Origin: Oscillatoria sp. CS-180
GTDB taxonomy: Bacteria; Cyanobacteriota; Cyanobacteriia; Phormidesmidales; Phormidesmidaceae
Assembly: GCF_028330965.1 (NCBI RefSeq)
Contig: NZ_JAQMUB010000024.1
Span: 1 to 59,681 of the forward strand
Length of the DNA stretch: 59,681 nt
Reading direction: 5' to 3'
Shown: positions 46,024 through 54,403 of the stretch, piece after piece
Position numbering within the stretch: the stretch's first letter is position 1
Layout: each line of letters starts with the position of its first letter
Notes under the pieces: generated by a model
Told to the model about the DNA's origin: nothing
Seen by the model: the letters and a program-made list of their open reading frames with translations, nothing else
Database searches by the model: none
Made by a program: the position numbers and the translations under genes

Positions 46024-46464
46024 TTATGGTGTTGAGACGGGCAAGGCTGTATCAATGGGCAAATTTGCTTGACGCCAACCTTCCATATCGCCCTCAAGGG
46101 TCAAGATATACTCAAAACCCTCCTGTTCTAGCATAATCTCTGCAATGCCTGCTCTGACACCGATTTCGCAGTAAACAATAACTTCTTTAGTCGCAAACCC
46201 TTCAAGCTCGTTCAGTCGACTTGGAATGTCACGATAGGGAATATTGATGGCCCCAGGAATATGCCCTTCAGCGAATTCCCGTTCAGAGCGAACGTCTAAG
46301 AGCAAAGGCACATCTGCCGAATTTAAGCGTATCGAAAGTTCTTGAGGAGAAAGTCGTTCGGAGGAAGACCAACTCACCTGACCAACCACCAGCGTGATGG
46401 CAATGGAGACGACTAGGATCAGTCCTTTAACCTTGCGGTTTGAGAAAAGCGTTATTGGCCGCAT
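46024..46464 (-). CDS. Exported rhodanese-domain protein
   Basis: This is a 146-residue single-domain rhodanese (sulfurtransferase) with an N-terminal hydrophobic segment (GLILVVSIAITLVVGQV) as a signal anchor. The domain runs LLLDVRSEREFAEGHIPGAINIPY, then VIVYCEIGVRAGIA with the persulfide-forming Cys in the active-site loop CEIGVR. It should face the periplasm or lumen. The partner is unknown. It stands 67 bp from the ZIP-like gene in the same direction and may be read from the same strand but is probably independent. Confidence 0.87.
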   Translation of the reverse strand: MRPITLFSNRKVKGLILVVSIAITLVVGQVSWSSSERLSPQELSIRLNSADVPLLLDVRSEREFAEGHIPGAINIPYRDIPSRLNELEGFATKEVIVYCEIGVRAGIAEIMLEQEGFEYILTLEGDMEGWRQANLPIDTALPVSTP

Positions 46465-46576
46465 CTGAACATCTGGAGTAAGAGCACTGAAGGCAAAACC
46501 GGGTAGCTTGTATACTTGTCGTTAGCTTAAGGCTTCTTTATGAGTGCAAGCTGAGAGTAAACTCGTTTTTGTATTT

Positions 46577-47131
46577 ATGGCTTCTCCCCGTCGTCAGCAA
46601 AGAAAGTTGCGCCCTTGGCGGCGTTCTCGTAGGCCGTCGAATGTACCAACGACTATCCCTTGGGGATGGATGTGCCTGACAGGCATTTTGTATATGGCAA
46701 CCGGCATGGTCATGGCTGCTTTCCCTGCACCTTACTGGATTTGGAATTTGGCCTTAGGTGGCGCGATCGCCCAAGCATTGGCGTTGGCCGGCCCTCAAGC
46801 ACTCAGGCATTTTCGCTATTGGAGCGCTAATAGCCTGGTATTTTTGGCAATTTTGGGAACAGGGGCAATTGTTGTCGCATTGGCAACTGCACTGGGGTTC
46901 GTTGGCACTGACCAGCTAGACGAAATCAAACTAACAGCCACAACTTTTCAGGTCATTCGAGTAAGCTTTCTCGCCATTGTCATCGCCGCGTTAGGCGCGA
47001 TCGTAGGCGCTGAGACAGGCGATCGCCTCTTGCGGACCTTTAACCGTTTGCAAACAACTTTAGTCTTAGCCGCGACCTGTATTTTGGGTCTTGGGTTGGG
47101 TGGGCTTATTGGTCTTCTAGTGTCTGAATGA
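46577..47131 (+). CDS. Hypothetical integral membrane protein
   Basis: This is a 184-residue protein of unknown function. I start at the ATG giving MASPRRQQRKLRPWRRSRR, a strongly basic N-terminus that should stay in the cytoplasm. Four hydrophobic helices follow: WGWMCLTGILYMATGMVM, then NSLVFLAILGTGAIVVAL, RVSFLAIVIAALGAIVGAE and TTLVLAATCILGLGLGGLI. No catalytic motif is visible. Its 3' end overlaps the convergent DUF3253 gene by 26 bp. Confidence 0.6.
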   Translation: MASPRRQQRKLRPWRRSRRPSNVPTTIPWGWMCLTGILYMATGMVMAAFPAPYWIWNLALGGAIAQALALAGPQALRHFRYWSANSLVFLAILGTGAIVVALATALGFVGTDQLDEIKLTATTFQVIRVSFLAIVIAALGAIVGAETGDRLLRTFNRLQTTLVLAATCILGLGLGGLIGLLVSE

Positions 47132-47372
47132 GGCGATAGCGAATGGGACCTTTCGCGTGTTCAGGATCAACTACTTTCCCCTTCTGAGTAACTGCAATCT
47201 TGCCTGCCCTCGCCAGCTGAGTGCCCACATCGCGCACCTGAGGCATCCATTGCCGCCAGTTTGTATCGGCCAGAGCACGCGCGACCTCCGATGGACAGAT
47301 GGTCTTATCGGGACCGCGATCGCGCACCAGTGCCAACAGACAATCTTGAATCGATTGAGGGCTAATCGTCAC
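47106..47372 (-). CDS. DUF3253 family protein
   Basis: This is a small winged-helix-like protein matching DUF3253: ICPSEVARALADTNWRQWMP, VRDVGTQLARAGKIAVTQKG and KGPIRYRLI. I place the start at the GTG giving VTISPQSIQDCL (88 residues); a TTG 27 bp upstream would also work. It follows the alpha/beta-hydrolase gene with an 11-bp overlap (or 38 bp with the TTG), so the two are likely co-transcribed. Function is unknown; DNA or RNA binding is only a guess from the fold. Confidence 0.75.
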   Translation of the reverse strand: MTISPQSIQDCLLALVRDRGPDKTICPSEVARALADTNWRQWMPQVRDVGTQLARAGKIAVTQKGKVVDPEHAKGPIRYRLIQTLEDQ

Positions 47373-48222
47373 GGCTAGGAATTTGTAGGAATTCGCCAAT
47401 ATATTGGTTGACTAGGTTGGGATACTCTTGGGGAACCCAGTGCCCACACTGAGAAATATAGCGGAGGTGAAAATCGCGGACGTACTCCTCGGTTTTTTTG
47501 GCCAGTGAACTTTCAAAGGCCGGGTCGTCTTCGCCCCAAATCATCAGAGTCGGCACTTCTAAAACGGGCCAGTCTTGCTGAAACGTTGAGGGAGATAGAA
47601 GATTGCGGTAGTAGTTGAGTGCGGCTTGTAAGGCTCCAGGTCGGGCGATCGCTGTTTTGAAGGTCTGAATATCGGTTTCAGTAATGGCGTTACGATTAAC
47701 TGCCATGCGGTCAAATGCTTGGGAAATGAATTGGTAGTCATTGGCCTGAAGCAGCAGTTCGGGTAACCAAGGGATTTGGAAAAAGCCAATGTAAGCACTC
47801 CGCACCCACTGAACTGGATTGGCAAATCCGTCGAGAAAGCGTTGAGGATGAGGACAATTTAGAATAATGAGCTTCTCAACCTGTTCAGGATAGGTGTAAG
47901 CAAAGCTCCAGGCGATCGCGCCGCCCCAATCGTGTCCCGCTAAGATACATCGCTCATAACCTAATGCGGCAATCACCCCAGAGATGTCTTTCACCAGTTC
48001 AGACATAGCATAGTCGCTAACGTTGGGGGGCTTGTCGCTGTCGTTGTAGCCTCGCAGATCCAAAGCCACCACAGTGAATTGTTCTGCAAAAACAGGGATT
48101 TGATGTCGCCACGTGTACCAAAATTCTGGAAAGCCGTGCAAAAACAGGAACAGAGGGCCTGTGCCTTGAGTGACGTAATGAAGCTGAATGCCATTCGTTT
48201 TGATGAACTGATGCTGCAACAT
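47362..48222 (-). CDS. Alpha/beta hydrolase, epoxide hydrolase-like
   Basis: This is a 286-residue alpha/beta-fold hydrolase. HGFPEFWYTWRHQIP forms the oxyanion region, and GHDWGG holds an Asp nucleophile. The acid Asp is in WGEDDPAF and the catalytic His is in QCGHWVPQEYP. The Asp nucleophile and cap region place it with epoxide hydrolases and haloalkane or haloacetate dehalogenases rather than with esterases. The natural substrate is unknown. It is upstream of the DUF3253 gene in the same unit. Confidence 0.88.
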   Translation of the reverse strand: MLQHQFIKTNGIQLHYVTQGTGPLFLFLHGFPEFWYTWRHQIPVFAEQFTVVALDLRGYNDSDKPPNVSDYAMSELVKDISGVIAALGYERCILAGHDWGGAIAWSFAYTYPEQVEKLIILNCPHPQRFLDGFANPVQWVRSAYIGFFQIPWLPELLLQANDYQFISQAFDRMAVNRNAITETDIQTFKTAIARPGALQAALNYYRNLLSPSTFQQDWPVLEVPTLMIWGEDDPAFESSLAKKTEEYVRDFHLRYISQCGHWVPQEYPNLVNQYIGEFLQIPSRDD

Positions 48223-48440
48223 GGTGAGAAATGAGAGCGATACGAGGCAATGGGACAGCCATGCTCACACTATAACTAGGGAGCTAAGATTCTTCAGGTC
48301 AAGGTTGAGCAGCCAGCTTCGGCTCTTTTTCCAGCAGTGGACAGCCTTCTGAGATTGGCAAAATTGCTATTGACTGTAGCGAGGCCAGTCGTGAAAGCTT
48401 AAACCTTAGTAAGAATTTGATTCACGCTTCTGCTTTGGAT

Positions 48441-50057
48441 TCAGACTGCTTTTGTACAAGGCTTAAGTTGCCATAGCTGCACCGTTCTATTGGTGTAATA
48501 CAACGGTTGTTCATAGCTCAAAGAAGAACATAACCCCTTCTGCTGTTCAATCGTTTCTCTTAGAACAGTAGAGCCATACAAAAACAAATGAGATCTTGGG
48601 GGAATTTCTTTTATTCTGTCAGCATCTAACAGTTGAATGGGCACATCGGGCCGCAGACGATAACTCAGCGAGATCAAACGAGTCGCTTCGTCTCCTAACA
48701 GGAGGGGATCCGACGACGAGTTTATGATTGAAGCAATGTCACGGTCATAAATATTGCTATATTTGTGCCACCAAGTATCTGCCTGAACAGCTTGTGCTGA
48801 GGTGAACAAACCTACAAGAAGCAGCGCGATCGCACTTCCTGTCCATAAGAGTTTTTGCAGCGATCGTCGGCTCTTTTGAATTTGATGACCCAAACAATAG
48901 GCAACCGCTAGTCCTAACGCGATGTAGCAGGGAATGAAATAACGAGGAATTGCTGAGCGCACGCCGCCCAGCACAATATCTGAAAGCATGAAGGGCAAAG
49001 CTGGAACGGCTGCCAATGACAGGATAAAAAGCCATTCCTGCTTTTTCGATATCCTCACTAAGTAGATAAAAGAATACATACCCAAACCAAAAATCAGCAT
49101 CCAAATAAGCAACAACGGATCTGATTGAGAAGAGGGAAAGTCATACTGATTCGGACCTGGCAGAGGGCGATCATAAAAGCTGCGGCTCATATTGACAATC
49201 CATCTACCCGTCAGTGATGTCAGAGGCAAGACGGTTTTCCGGCGCCAATCTGCGATCGATCCTAAGGTCAACAAGATGACAATGGCCCAGGGTAGAAAAG
49301 CAACATAACTCCAACGAGCAGCACTTAAATAGCGCTGAAAAATGCCTTTGGAATAGACCTTCCTCGCTAGCAAAACGTAGAGGCCGTGAGCCAAATTTGT
49401 GAAAATAAAAAGAGGCTGTGTGTAGAGTCCGGCAATGGTCGCGAATAGATAGTTGCGCCAGTCGGTAGGTTTATTGGATTTAAGTGATCTCAGCAAAAAG
49501 ACGCTTGAAAATACAACCGTAGCTGTAAACAAGCTGTACTGTCTGGCTTCTTGAGCATACAGAATATGAAATGGCGAAACTGCCATTAAAGATGTTGCCA
49601 GTCCACTGATTAACCCGTTTGAGAAAAGCGCTTGACAGAGCCAGAACAGACCTCCAAGCGATAACAAACCAAAGAAGATTGAAAGACCTCTCATACCGAT
49701 GATCGGTGAGATCGTTGTGAGGCTAAGTAAGGGTCTTGCCAGTATAAAATAAAGGGGAGAGTTATGAGCTTCTTCTGCGCCAAGAGAGGCGATCGCGTCA
49801 ATTAAATGTGTCCCTGGCTGCGGTGTTTGATATCGAGATAAATCAGCTGCTCGCAAAACACTTCCGGTCTGAGCAAAATGCAGTAGCCAGTCTTCCTTCA
49901 CGTCTCGTTTGGTTTGTCCAGACACTGGGATTGCCGTATAGGTTTCGTCATACCAAAAGGTCTTCTTTTCAACATGACTCAGACGCAAATAGCTGCCCAG
50001 GAAAAGACACAGGATCAAAACACCATAGAGAGGAACTTTCAGGATGAGACGTGACAT
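48441..50057 (-). CDS. GT39-like (ArnT/PMT) integral membrane glycosyltransferase
   Basis: This is a 538-residue polytopic protein with about 11-12 transmembrane helices, of the GT-C fold (PMT/ArnT, GT39-like). The first periplasmic loop has the acidic FWYDETYT motif expected at the catalytic site of GT-C enzymes. SPFHILYAQEARQYSLFTA is a second landmark. These enzymes transfer sugars from lipid-linked donors to proteins or lipids on the outer face of the membrane. The acceptor is unknown. The start is ATG (MSRLILKVPLYG); an in-frame TTG four codons upstream is less likely. Confidence 0.8.
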   Translation of the reverse strand: MSRLILKVPLYGVLILCLFLGSYLRLSHVEKKTFWYDETYTAIPVSGQTKRDVKEDWLLHFAQTGSVLRAADLSRYQTPQPGTHLIDAIASLGAEEAHNSPLYFILARPLLSLTTISPIIGMRGLSIFFGLLSLGGLFWLCQALFSNGLISGLATSLMAVSPFHILYAQEARQYSLFTATVVFSSVFLLRSLKSNKPTDWRNYLFATIAGLYTQPLFIFTNLAHGLYVLLARKVYSKGIFQRYLSAARWSYVAFLPWAIVILLTLGSIADWRRKTVLPLTSLTGRWIVNMSRSFYDRPLPGPNQYDFPSSQSDPLLLIWMLIFGLGMYSFIYLVRISKKQEWLFILSLAAVPALPFMLSDIVLGGVRSAIPRYFIPCYIALGLAVAYCLGHQIQKSRRSLQKLLWTGSAIALLLVGLFTSAQAVQADTWWHKYSNIYDRDIASIINSSSDPLLLGDEATRLISLSYRLRPDVPIQLLDADRIKEIPPRSHLFLYGSTVLRETIEQQKGLCSSLSYEQPLYYTNRTVQLWQLKPCTKAV

Positions 50058-50134
50058 AGTGGATGACAAAGATCAATAGTTGAAGATTCACCGCGAATCT
50101 GATCAACGTATCGTCAGAATATCTTGCATTGGTA

Positions 50135-50174
50135 TATAGCCGTCGTCAGTTCCGTTAGGACAAGACGACGGGCC
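50135..50174 (-). repeat. Dispersed ~100-bp intergenic repeat, copy J (truncated)
   Basis: Only the conserved end is kept: TATAGCCGTCGTCAGTTCCG then TTAGGACAAGACGACGGGCC. The other 60 bp are absent, so the copy is truncated. It lies between the flotillin gene and the GT39-like gene. Confidence 0.8.
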
Positions 50175-50279
50175 GGGGAAAGCTTATCTGCCTTAGTTTT
50201 GAATTCTGGAGAGCTTTGCTCTTCCCGTTCGCCTTTGGCGTGCTCAAAGAGTAGAGTATTTTGAAATTCCGCCTCGGTA

Positions 50280-52271
50280 CTAGTTCGTCGTTTCTTCCTC
50301 AGACGTGATTTGAATTGTTGGATTTTCTGGATCAGTTCCGACACTCGATGCAGGCGTTCTTGTCAATGATTCAGGATTTGATGCGTCAGCGGATGTAGAA
50401 CTGCCCTGAATAAGTCCCTTAACTTGCTCTAGAACCACACCGAGTTTGCCGTCTTCCAACAGGCTGTTGATTAAGGCGAGGCCGCTTGTAGACAAGAGCA
50501 ACTTATTGATATCGCCGGCGCCGTTGTCATTGTCATTGCCGCTGCCCTTGCCGTTAGCACCCGGAAAAGCATAGATGCGGGCGTCGCCAATCACGCCGGG
50601 CTGAGGGGCTAGGGCTTGCAAAACTTCAGGCAGACGTTCTGATAGTTGGGGCCAGATTTGAGCAATAACATCAGCGGTGAGGTTGGCGGTGCTGATGGCG
50701 TTCCGAGCCTCAATTTGAGCTTCAGTTCCTTGAGCTTGAGCCAAGGCTTTATCGAGTTCTGCTTGAGCCAGGGTACGGATGGCTTCCGCCTCTAATTCAG
50801 CCGTTTGACGAGCGATTTCAGCTTGCCGACGCTTACGGAAGACATCGATTTCCACGACGTTTTGATCGGCGATGCGGCGTTCTTCAGCTGCTCGCTGAGC
50901 CGCAATTACGGTAAGGCGCTGCTCTCGTTCGGCCTGCTCAACAGCGGTGGCCGTTTGGACACCCGCTTCGGCTTGTGCCCGTTCGGCCTCAGCTTCGAAA
51001 CGGCTGCGTTCTCGTTCCGCGATCGCGATCGCCGCTTCCTCTTGCGCCACTTTGGATTCCTTCTCAGCTTCCGCCACATCTACCATGGCCCGGTATTGAG
51101 CAGAATCGACCGCTTTCTGACGATTAACTTCAGCCACGTCGGATTCCTCTCGCTGACGGGCCTGGGCAATCTTCAATGCTTTTTGGCGTTCTTCTAGTTC
51201 AATATCTGCTTCAATCTGCTTCTGTCGTACGCTAAGCTTCCGCTGAATCTCTTCTTCCTCGACGGACTGTTCCTGCAAAATTTTGGTTCGCTGGGCTGTT
51301 GCTGCTTCACGATCGCGCTTTTCCTGAATGGCGCGATCGCGCTCCGCCTTAAGCGATTCGATTTGTAATGACTGCGCTAACTTAGCGTCTTCTTGGTCTT
51401 TGGCAATTTCGAGCGATCGCTTTTCAGCATCCAGTTCTCGCTGCTCAATGGCAACTCGGGTTACCAGTTCAACCTCACGCTTTTGCTGGATAGAGCGCTG
51501 GATGGTTTCTGTGCGGAGGCGCACCCCTTGGGCATCGAAGAAGTTGTTGGTGTCGTAGGTATCGCTTTCTTCAATTTCTGAAATTGCCAAGTTATTCAGC
51601 GTCAGACCGACTTTCTTCAAATCTGGTTCGATTAGGTTCAGCACCTCTTGAGCAAACCCAAGCTTGTCTGAGTCGATTTCGGCCAAAGTCTTCGTCTTAG
51701 CGGCGGCGCGGATACCATCATCAGCCCTTTTCTCTAGCGCGTTCTTGATATCCTCCGGAGTAATCCTGCCTTCGCGAGACAGTCGCGCTGCTGAGGTCAA
51801 CACATCATCCTCCGACGCATTAATACAGACATAAAATGTCACGCGCATGTCTGCCCGTAGGTAGTCTTGGGTCCGCACGGCTAGCTTACCCGTTCGCTCT
51901 ACGTCGATGGAGAGTTCCCGCAAAGGCACCCGCGTCAGCTCATGAAAGCCAGGAAGCACCACACAGCCACCGTTGAGAATGACCTTCTTCTGCTTGCGAA
52001 TGACGCCCCCCGTTTTGACAAAGGCTTCGTTGGTCGGGGTGATAGTGTAAACCCGCGTGTAGGCGACGACTGCCAGCAACAGCAGAATGATAAATGTGAC
52101 CACACCACTGGAGGCCAGAATGCCGAGTCCGCCTAGCTGCCCTACAACTGGAGTCGGACTTACGGGGATCTCTTCAGTGAAGGCAACGGTCTCGGTCGCA
52201 TGCGGCTCGTCCCAAAGGTCAACAGAAGGAATGGTTGGCAGGGATTGCAGGAGAGTAAGCCAGTACAGCAT
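50280..52271 (-). CDS. Flotillin/SPFH-domain protein (FloT/YqiK-like)
   Basis: This is a 663-residue flotillin that organises membrane microdomains. An N-terminal extracytoplasmic segment and one transmembrane helix (ILASSGVVTFIILLLLAVVAY, about 50-70) come first. The SPFH domain (about 75-265, with LRELSIDVERTGKLAVRTQDY) is next, then a long Ala/Glu/Gln-rich coiled coil (about 265-550). The low-complexity tail includes GNDNDNGAGD and an acidic C-terminus. It follows the OB-fold/NfeD-like gene by 84 bp in the same direction, the typical YqiJ-YqiK or NfeD-flotillin pair. Confidence 0.9.
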   Translation of the reverse strand: MLYWLTLLQSLPTIPSVDLWDEPHATETVAFTEEIPVSPTPVVGQLGGLGILASSGVVTFIILLLLAVVAYTRVYTITPTNEAFVKTGGVIRKQKKVILNGGCVVLPGFHELTRVPLRELSIDVERTGKLAVRTQDYLRADMRVTFYVCINASEDDVLTSAARLSREGRITPEDIKNALEKRADDGIRAAAKTKTLAEIDSDKLGFAQEVLNLIEPDLKKVGLTLNNLAISEIEESDTYDTNNFFDAQGVRLRTETIQRSIQQKREVELVTRVAIEQRELDAEKRSLEIAKDQEDAKLAQSLQIESLKAERDRAIQEKRDREAATAQRTKILQEQSVEEEEIQRKLSVRQKQIEADIELEERQKALKIAQARQREESDVAEVNRQKAVDSAQYRAMVDVAEAEKESKVAQEEAAIAIAERERSRFEAEAERAQAEAGVQTATAVEQAEREQRLTVIAAQRAAEERRIADQNVVEIDVFRKRRQAEIARQTAELEAEAIRTLAQAELDKALAQAQGTEAQIEARNAISTANLTADVIAQIWPQLSERLPEVLQALAPQPGVIGDARIYAFPGANGKGSGNDNDNGAGDINKLLLSTSGLALINSLLEDGKLGVVLEQVKGLIQGSSTSADASNPESLTRTPASSVGTDPENPTIQITSEEETTN

Positions 52272-52355
52272 GGGTGCCTCAGTAGATCAATAACCAATAG
52301 TGAGCGTCACAAATCAAGATTCAACTAGACCAACGTCGATTTCGCAGAGTTCTGA

Positions 52356-53087
52356 TCAAGCAATCTTTTCACCACTCAGCCAGCGGTCTTGATCGGGACT
52401 GTCTCGGGCGATCACCAAGTAGTAGCCGCCAGACCGCTCGATTACCAGTACCTTAGCCCCCCGTCGTAGCGTAATGGTGGCCCAATCCGGCAATTTGGCA
52501 CTGACGGTGATAAAGTTAGCAGCTGCATCTTTGACATCGACTTGTCCAATTTTGCCGGAATGCTCAAAGGGGACAAAGGCCGAAGTCACGATGCCTAAGC
52601 AACCTACCAGGCGATCGCTACTCGCATCTTCGCCAAAGGCCGCAAAGATCTGTCCAATGGGATGAGAGAGCAAACTGCCCACAAACAACGAAAAGAGCAG
52701 AGATCCAAAAAAGATGCCGATAGCGATAATTCCGGCAGGCGATCGCTCCAAAAAGTTTCCAATCGCCACATTGAGAAACCAGCCTACAAATCCCCATAAG
52801 GTTAAATCCATCGCCAGCAGCAATATCAGCGGCGTGCGTCCAATACCAAACCACGTCAAGATCTGAAGCGGACTAAAATCACCATTCCCGTCGCCGCCGA
52901 TTTCAGAATCCCAGTCCAATGGCCCTGTATCCACATCAGCATCCAAGTTCGCGTCAATGTCAGCATCAACGTCAGCATCCATATCCAAGTCATCGTCTCC
53001 CCCGCCTGACAAAATGACGAAGAGAAACAACAGCACACCCGCGATTAAAAAGATCCAGTAGGGCAGATTGGTGAGGCTGAATAGCAT
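52356..53087 (-). CDS. NfeD/YqiJ-like OB-fold membrane protein, flotillin partner
   Basis: This is a 243-residue membrane protein. N-terminal helices (PYWIFLIAGVLLFLFVILS) are followed by an unusually acidic loop with repeating Asp pairs (DMDADVDADIDANLDADVD, about 35-55). Further helices (about 80-160) lead to a C-terminal OB-fold domain (about 165-243, VGCLGIVTSAFVPF, then GQVDVKDAAANFITVSAKL). This matches YqiJ/NfeD-type partners of flotillins. I use the ATG giving MLFSLTNLPYW; a TTG 48 bp upstream is possible. It is the first gene of the pair with the flotillin. Confidence 0.82.
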   Translation of the reverse strand: MLFSLTNLPYWIFLIAGVLLFLFVILSGGGDDDLDMDADVDADIDANLDADVDTGPLDWDSEIGGDGNGDFSPLQILTWFGIGRTPLILLLAMDLTLWGFVGWFLNVAIGNFLERSPAGIIAIGIFFGSLLFSLFVGSLLSHPIGQIFAAFGEDASSDRLVGCLGIVTSAFVPFEHSGKIGQVDVKDAAANFITVSAKLPDWATITLRRGAKVLVIERSGGYYLVIARDSPDQDRWLSGEKIA

Positions 53088-53212
53088 GGGGAGTAAGACA
53101 TTCACGAAATTGTAGGATGTGTTCGGCGCAGCCAACGCACCGCAGACTGCAACAAGCCAAAGATAGCTACCCTAAAATAGAATTAGCCCGTTCTGCAAAG
53201 TATTTGTAACCC

Positions 53213-53584
53213 ATGAAACCGAATCGTCTCGGCCATGTCGCCATCTGCGTACAAGACATTGATAAAGCTGTTGAGTTCTACCAGAACCTGGGCATGGAGG
53301 TCGCTTGGCACGATAAAGATTGGGCCTATGTGAAAGCAGGAAATGACGGCTTAGCCCTACTAAGTCCCAGCTACGAACAAGCAGGTCCCCATTTCGGCTT
53401 TGTGTTTAGCGATCGCACCGAAGTTGACTCCGCCTACGATCGCCTCAAATCTCAGGGCGTATACGTTACCAAAATCCATGAACATCGCGACGGCACAGCC
53501 TCGTTCTATGGCAAAGATCCTGATGGTAATTGGTTCGAATATCTCTACGAACCTGCTTCTGTAGCTGAGCCTGTCACGGCTTAG
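53213..53584 (+). CDS. VOC/glyoxalase-family protein
   Basis: This is a 123-residue single VOC-fold protein (glyoxalase I/bleomycin resistance/dioxygenase superfamily). NRLGHVAICVQDIDKAVEFY supplies the first metal His (with the second-half Glu in DPDGNWFEYLYEP). FGFVFSDRTEVDSAYDRL forms the middle strands. The short length suggests it acts as a dimer. The substrate is unknown; it may be a glyoxalase, a lactoylglutathione lyase-like enzyme or a binding protein. It is divergent from the NfeD-like gene. Confidence 0.87.
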   Translation: MKPNRLGHVAICVQDIDKAVEFYQNLGMEVAWHDKDWAYVKAGNDGLALLSPSYEQAGPHFGFVFSDRTEVDSAYDRLKSQGVYVTKIHEHRDGTASFYGKDPDGNWFEYLYEPASVAEPVTA

Positions 53585-53685
53585 ACCCACCATGTGTTGG
53601 AGATTAAGTTTGTATACGATAGCGGCGTCGGGATTTCTCAACGTCAGCACAACCCGCTCAATTGGCCTACTTTACAGTGGTCTAT

Positions 53686-54183
53686 CTATTCCTCAGCTGC
53701 CATGAGCACCTGGATCTGAGCGATCGCCACTTCCACCGTTGCTACATCAACCATGGCCACCTTAGCCAATAGGCGGCATTGCTCAACAACTGCATCAGGA
53801 ACGTGAATTAAAACAAGAGGCTTTTGTAATTTCAGTGCGAGGGCAATTTCAGACAGCGTGCCTGCTCCCAGTCCGCAGGCGACCACGACTTCACTAGAGA
53901 GGATATTGATGACATTTCGGCCACTCCCCATTCCTGTCAAAATGGGAATATCAACAGCTGCTGACATTGCTGTCCTATTTTCTCCGGGCAAAATCCCGAT
54001 CACCAAACCGTTGACTGATTGGGCACCGCGACTAGCTGCGTCCATTACGCCGGTAGCGCGCCCACCCGTGAGGAGTATCCAGTCCTGTTTGGCGATCGCC
54101 TGTCCCAAAGCGTAAGCCGTCTCTTTTTCAACTGTTGAAGCGGTTTCGCCCGGTCCCATAATGCCAACTAATTTCCGTATCAT
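53686..54183 (-). CDS. SLOG-family nucleotide/MoCo-carrier-like protein (TIGR00725 type)
   Basis: This is a 165-residue Rossmann-like protein of the SLOG superfamily. It has VGIMGPGE at the start and LLTGGRATGVMDAASRGA. GILPGEN, GMGSGRNVINILSSEVVVAC and GLGAGTLSEIALAL follow. This matches the TIGR00725 group, related to LOG and molybdenum-cofactor carrier proteins, which bind a nucleotide-like ligand. The ligand here is not known. It stands alone, convergent with the VOC gene. Confidence 0.85.
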   Translation of the reverse strand: MIRKLVGIMGPGETASTVEKETAYALGQAIAKQDWILLTGGRATGVMDAASRGAQSVNGLVIGILPGENRTAMSAAVDIPILTGMGSGRNVINILSSEVVVACGLGAGTLSEIALALKLQKPLVLIHVPDAVVEQCRLLAKVAMVDVATVEVAIAQIQVLMAAEE

Positions 54184-54403
54184 TCGCTAGGCTCTCTTCT
54201 CTTGAGGGAACATTAACCCTAGTGAATCAGAGACTAGGAGTGCCGTCAGGCCATGGATCGCTTTAGCAGCGTGACGCTCAGGTTAATTTCGGCAACAAAA
54301 TTTGACATTCTGCCCACTCCCAAAGCTCGGGGTTGTCACTTAAATTGAATAGGCGCCTAGCTCATCACTACCGCTCGGTTCTTATTTTGGTTCGTTTGTT
54401 TCA

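Noticed and set aside
50114-50344. A 76-codon minus-strand frame overlapping the flotillin gene start of the next spacer
   Set aside because: It overlaps the end of the flotillin gene and the truncated repeat copy and has low-complexity Arg/Lys/Ser content; no start signal supports it.
50805-51197. A 130-codon plus-strand open frame inside the flotillin gene
   Set aside because: The minus-strand flotillin coiled coil explains it: repetitive Ala/Glu/Gln codons leave the opposite strand free of stops. No domain is visible.
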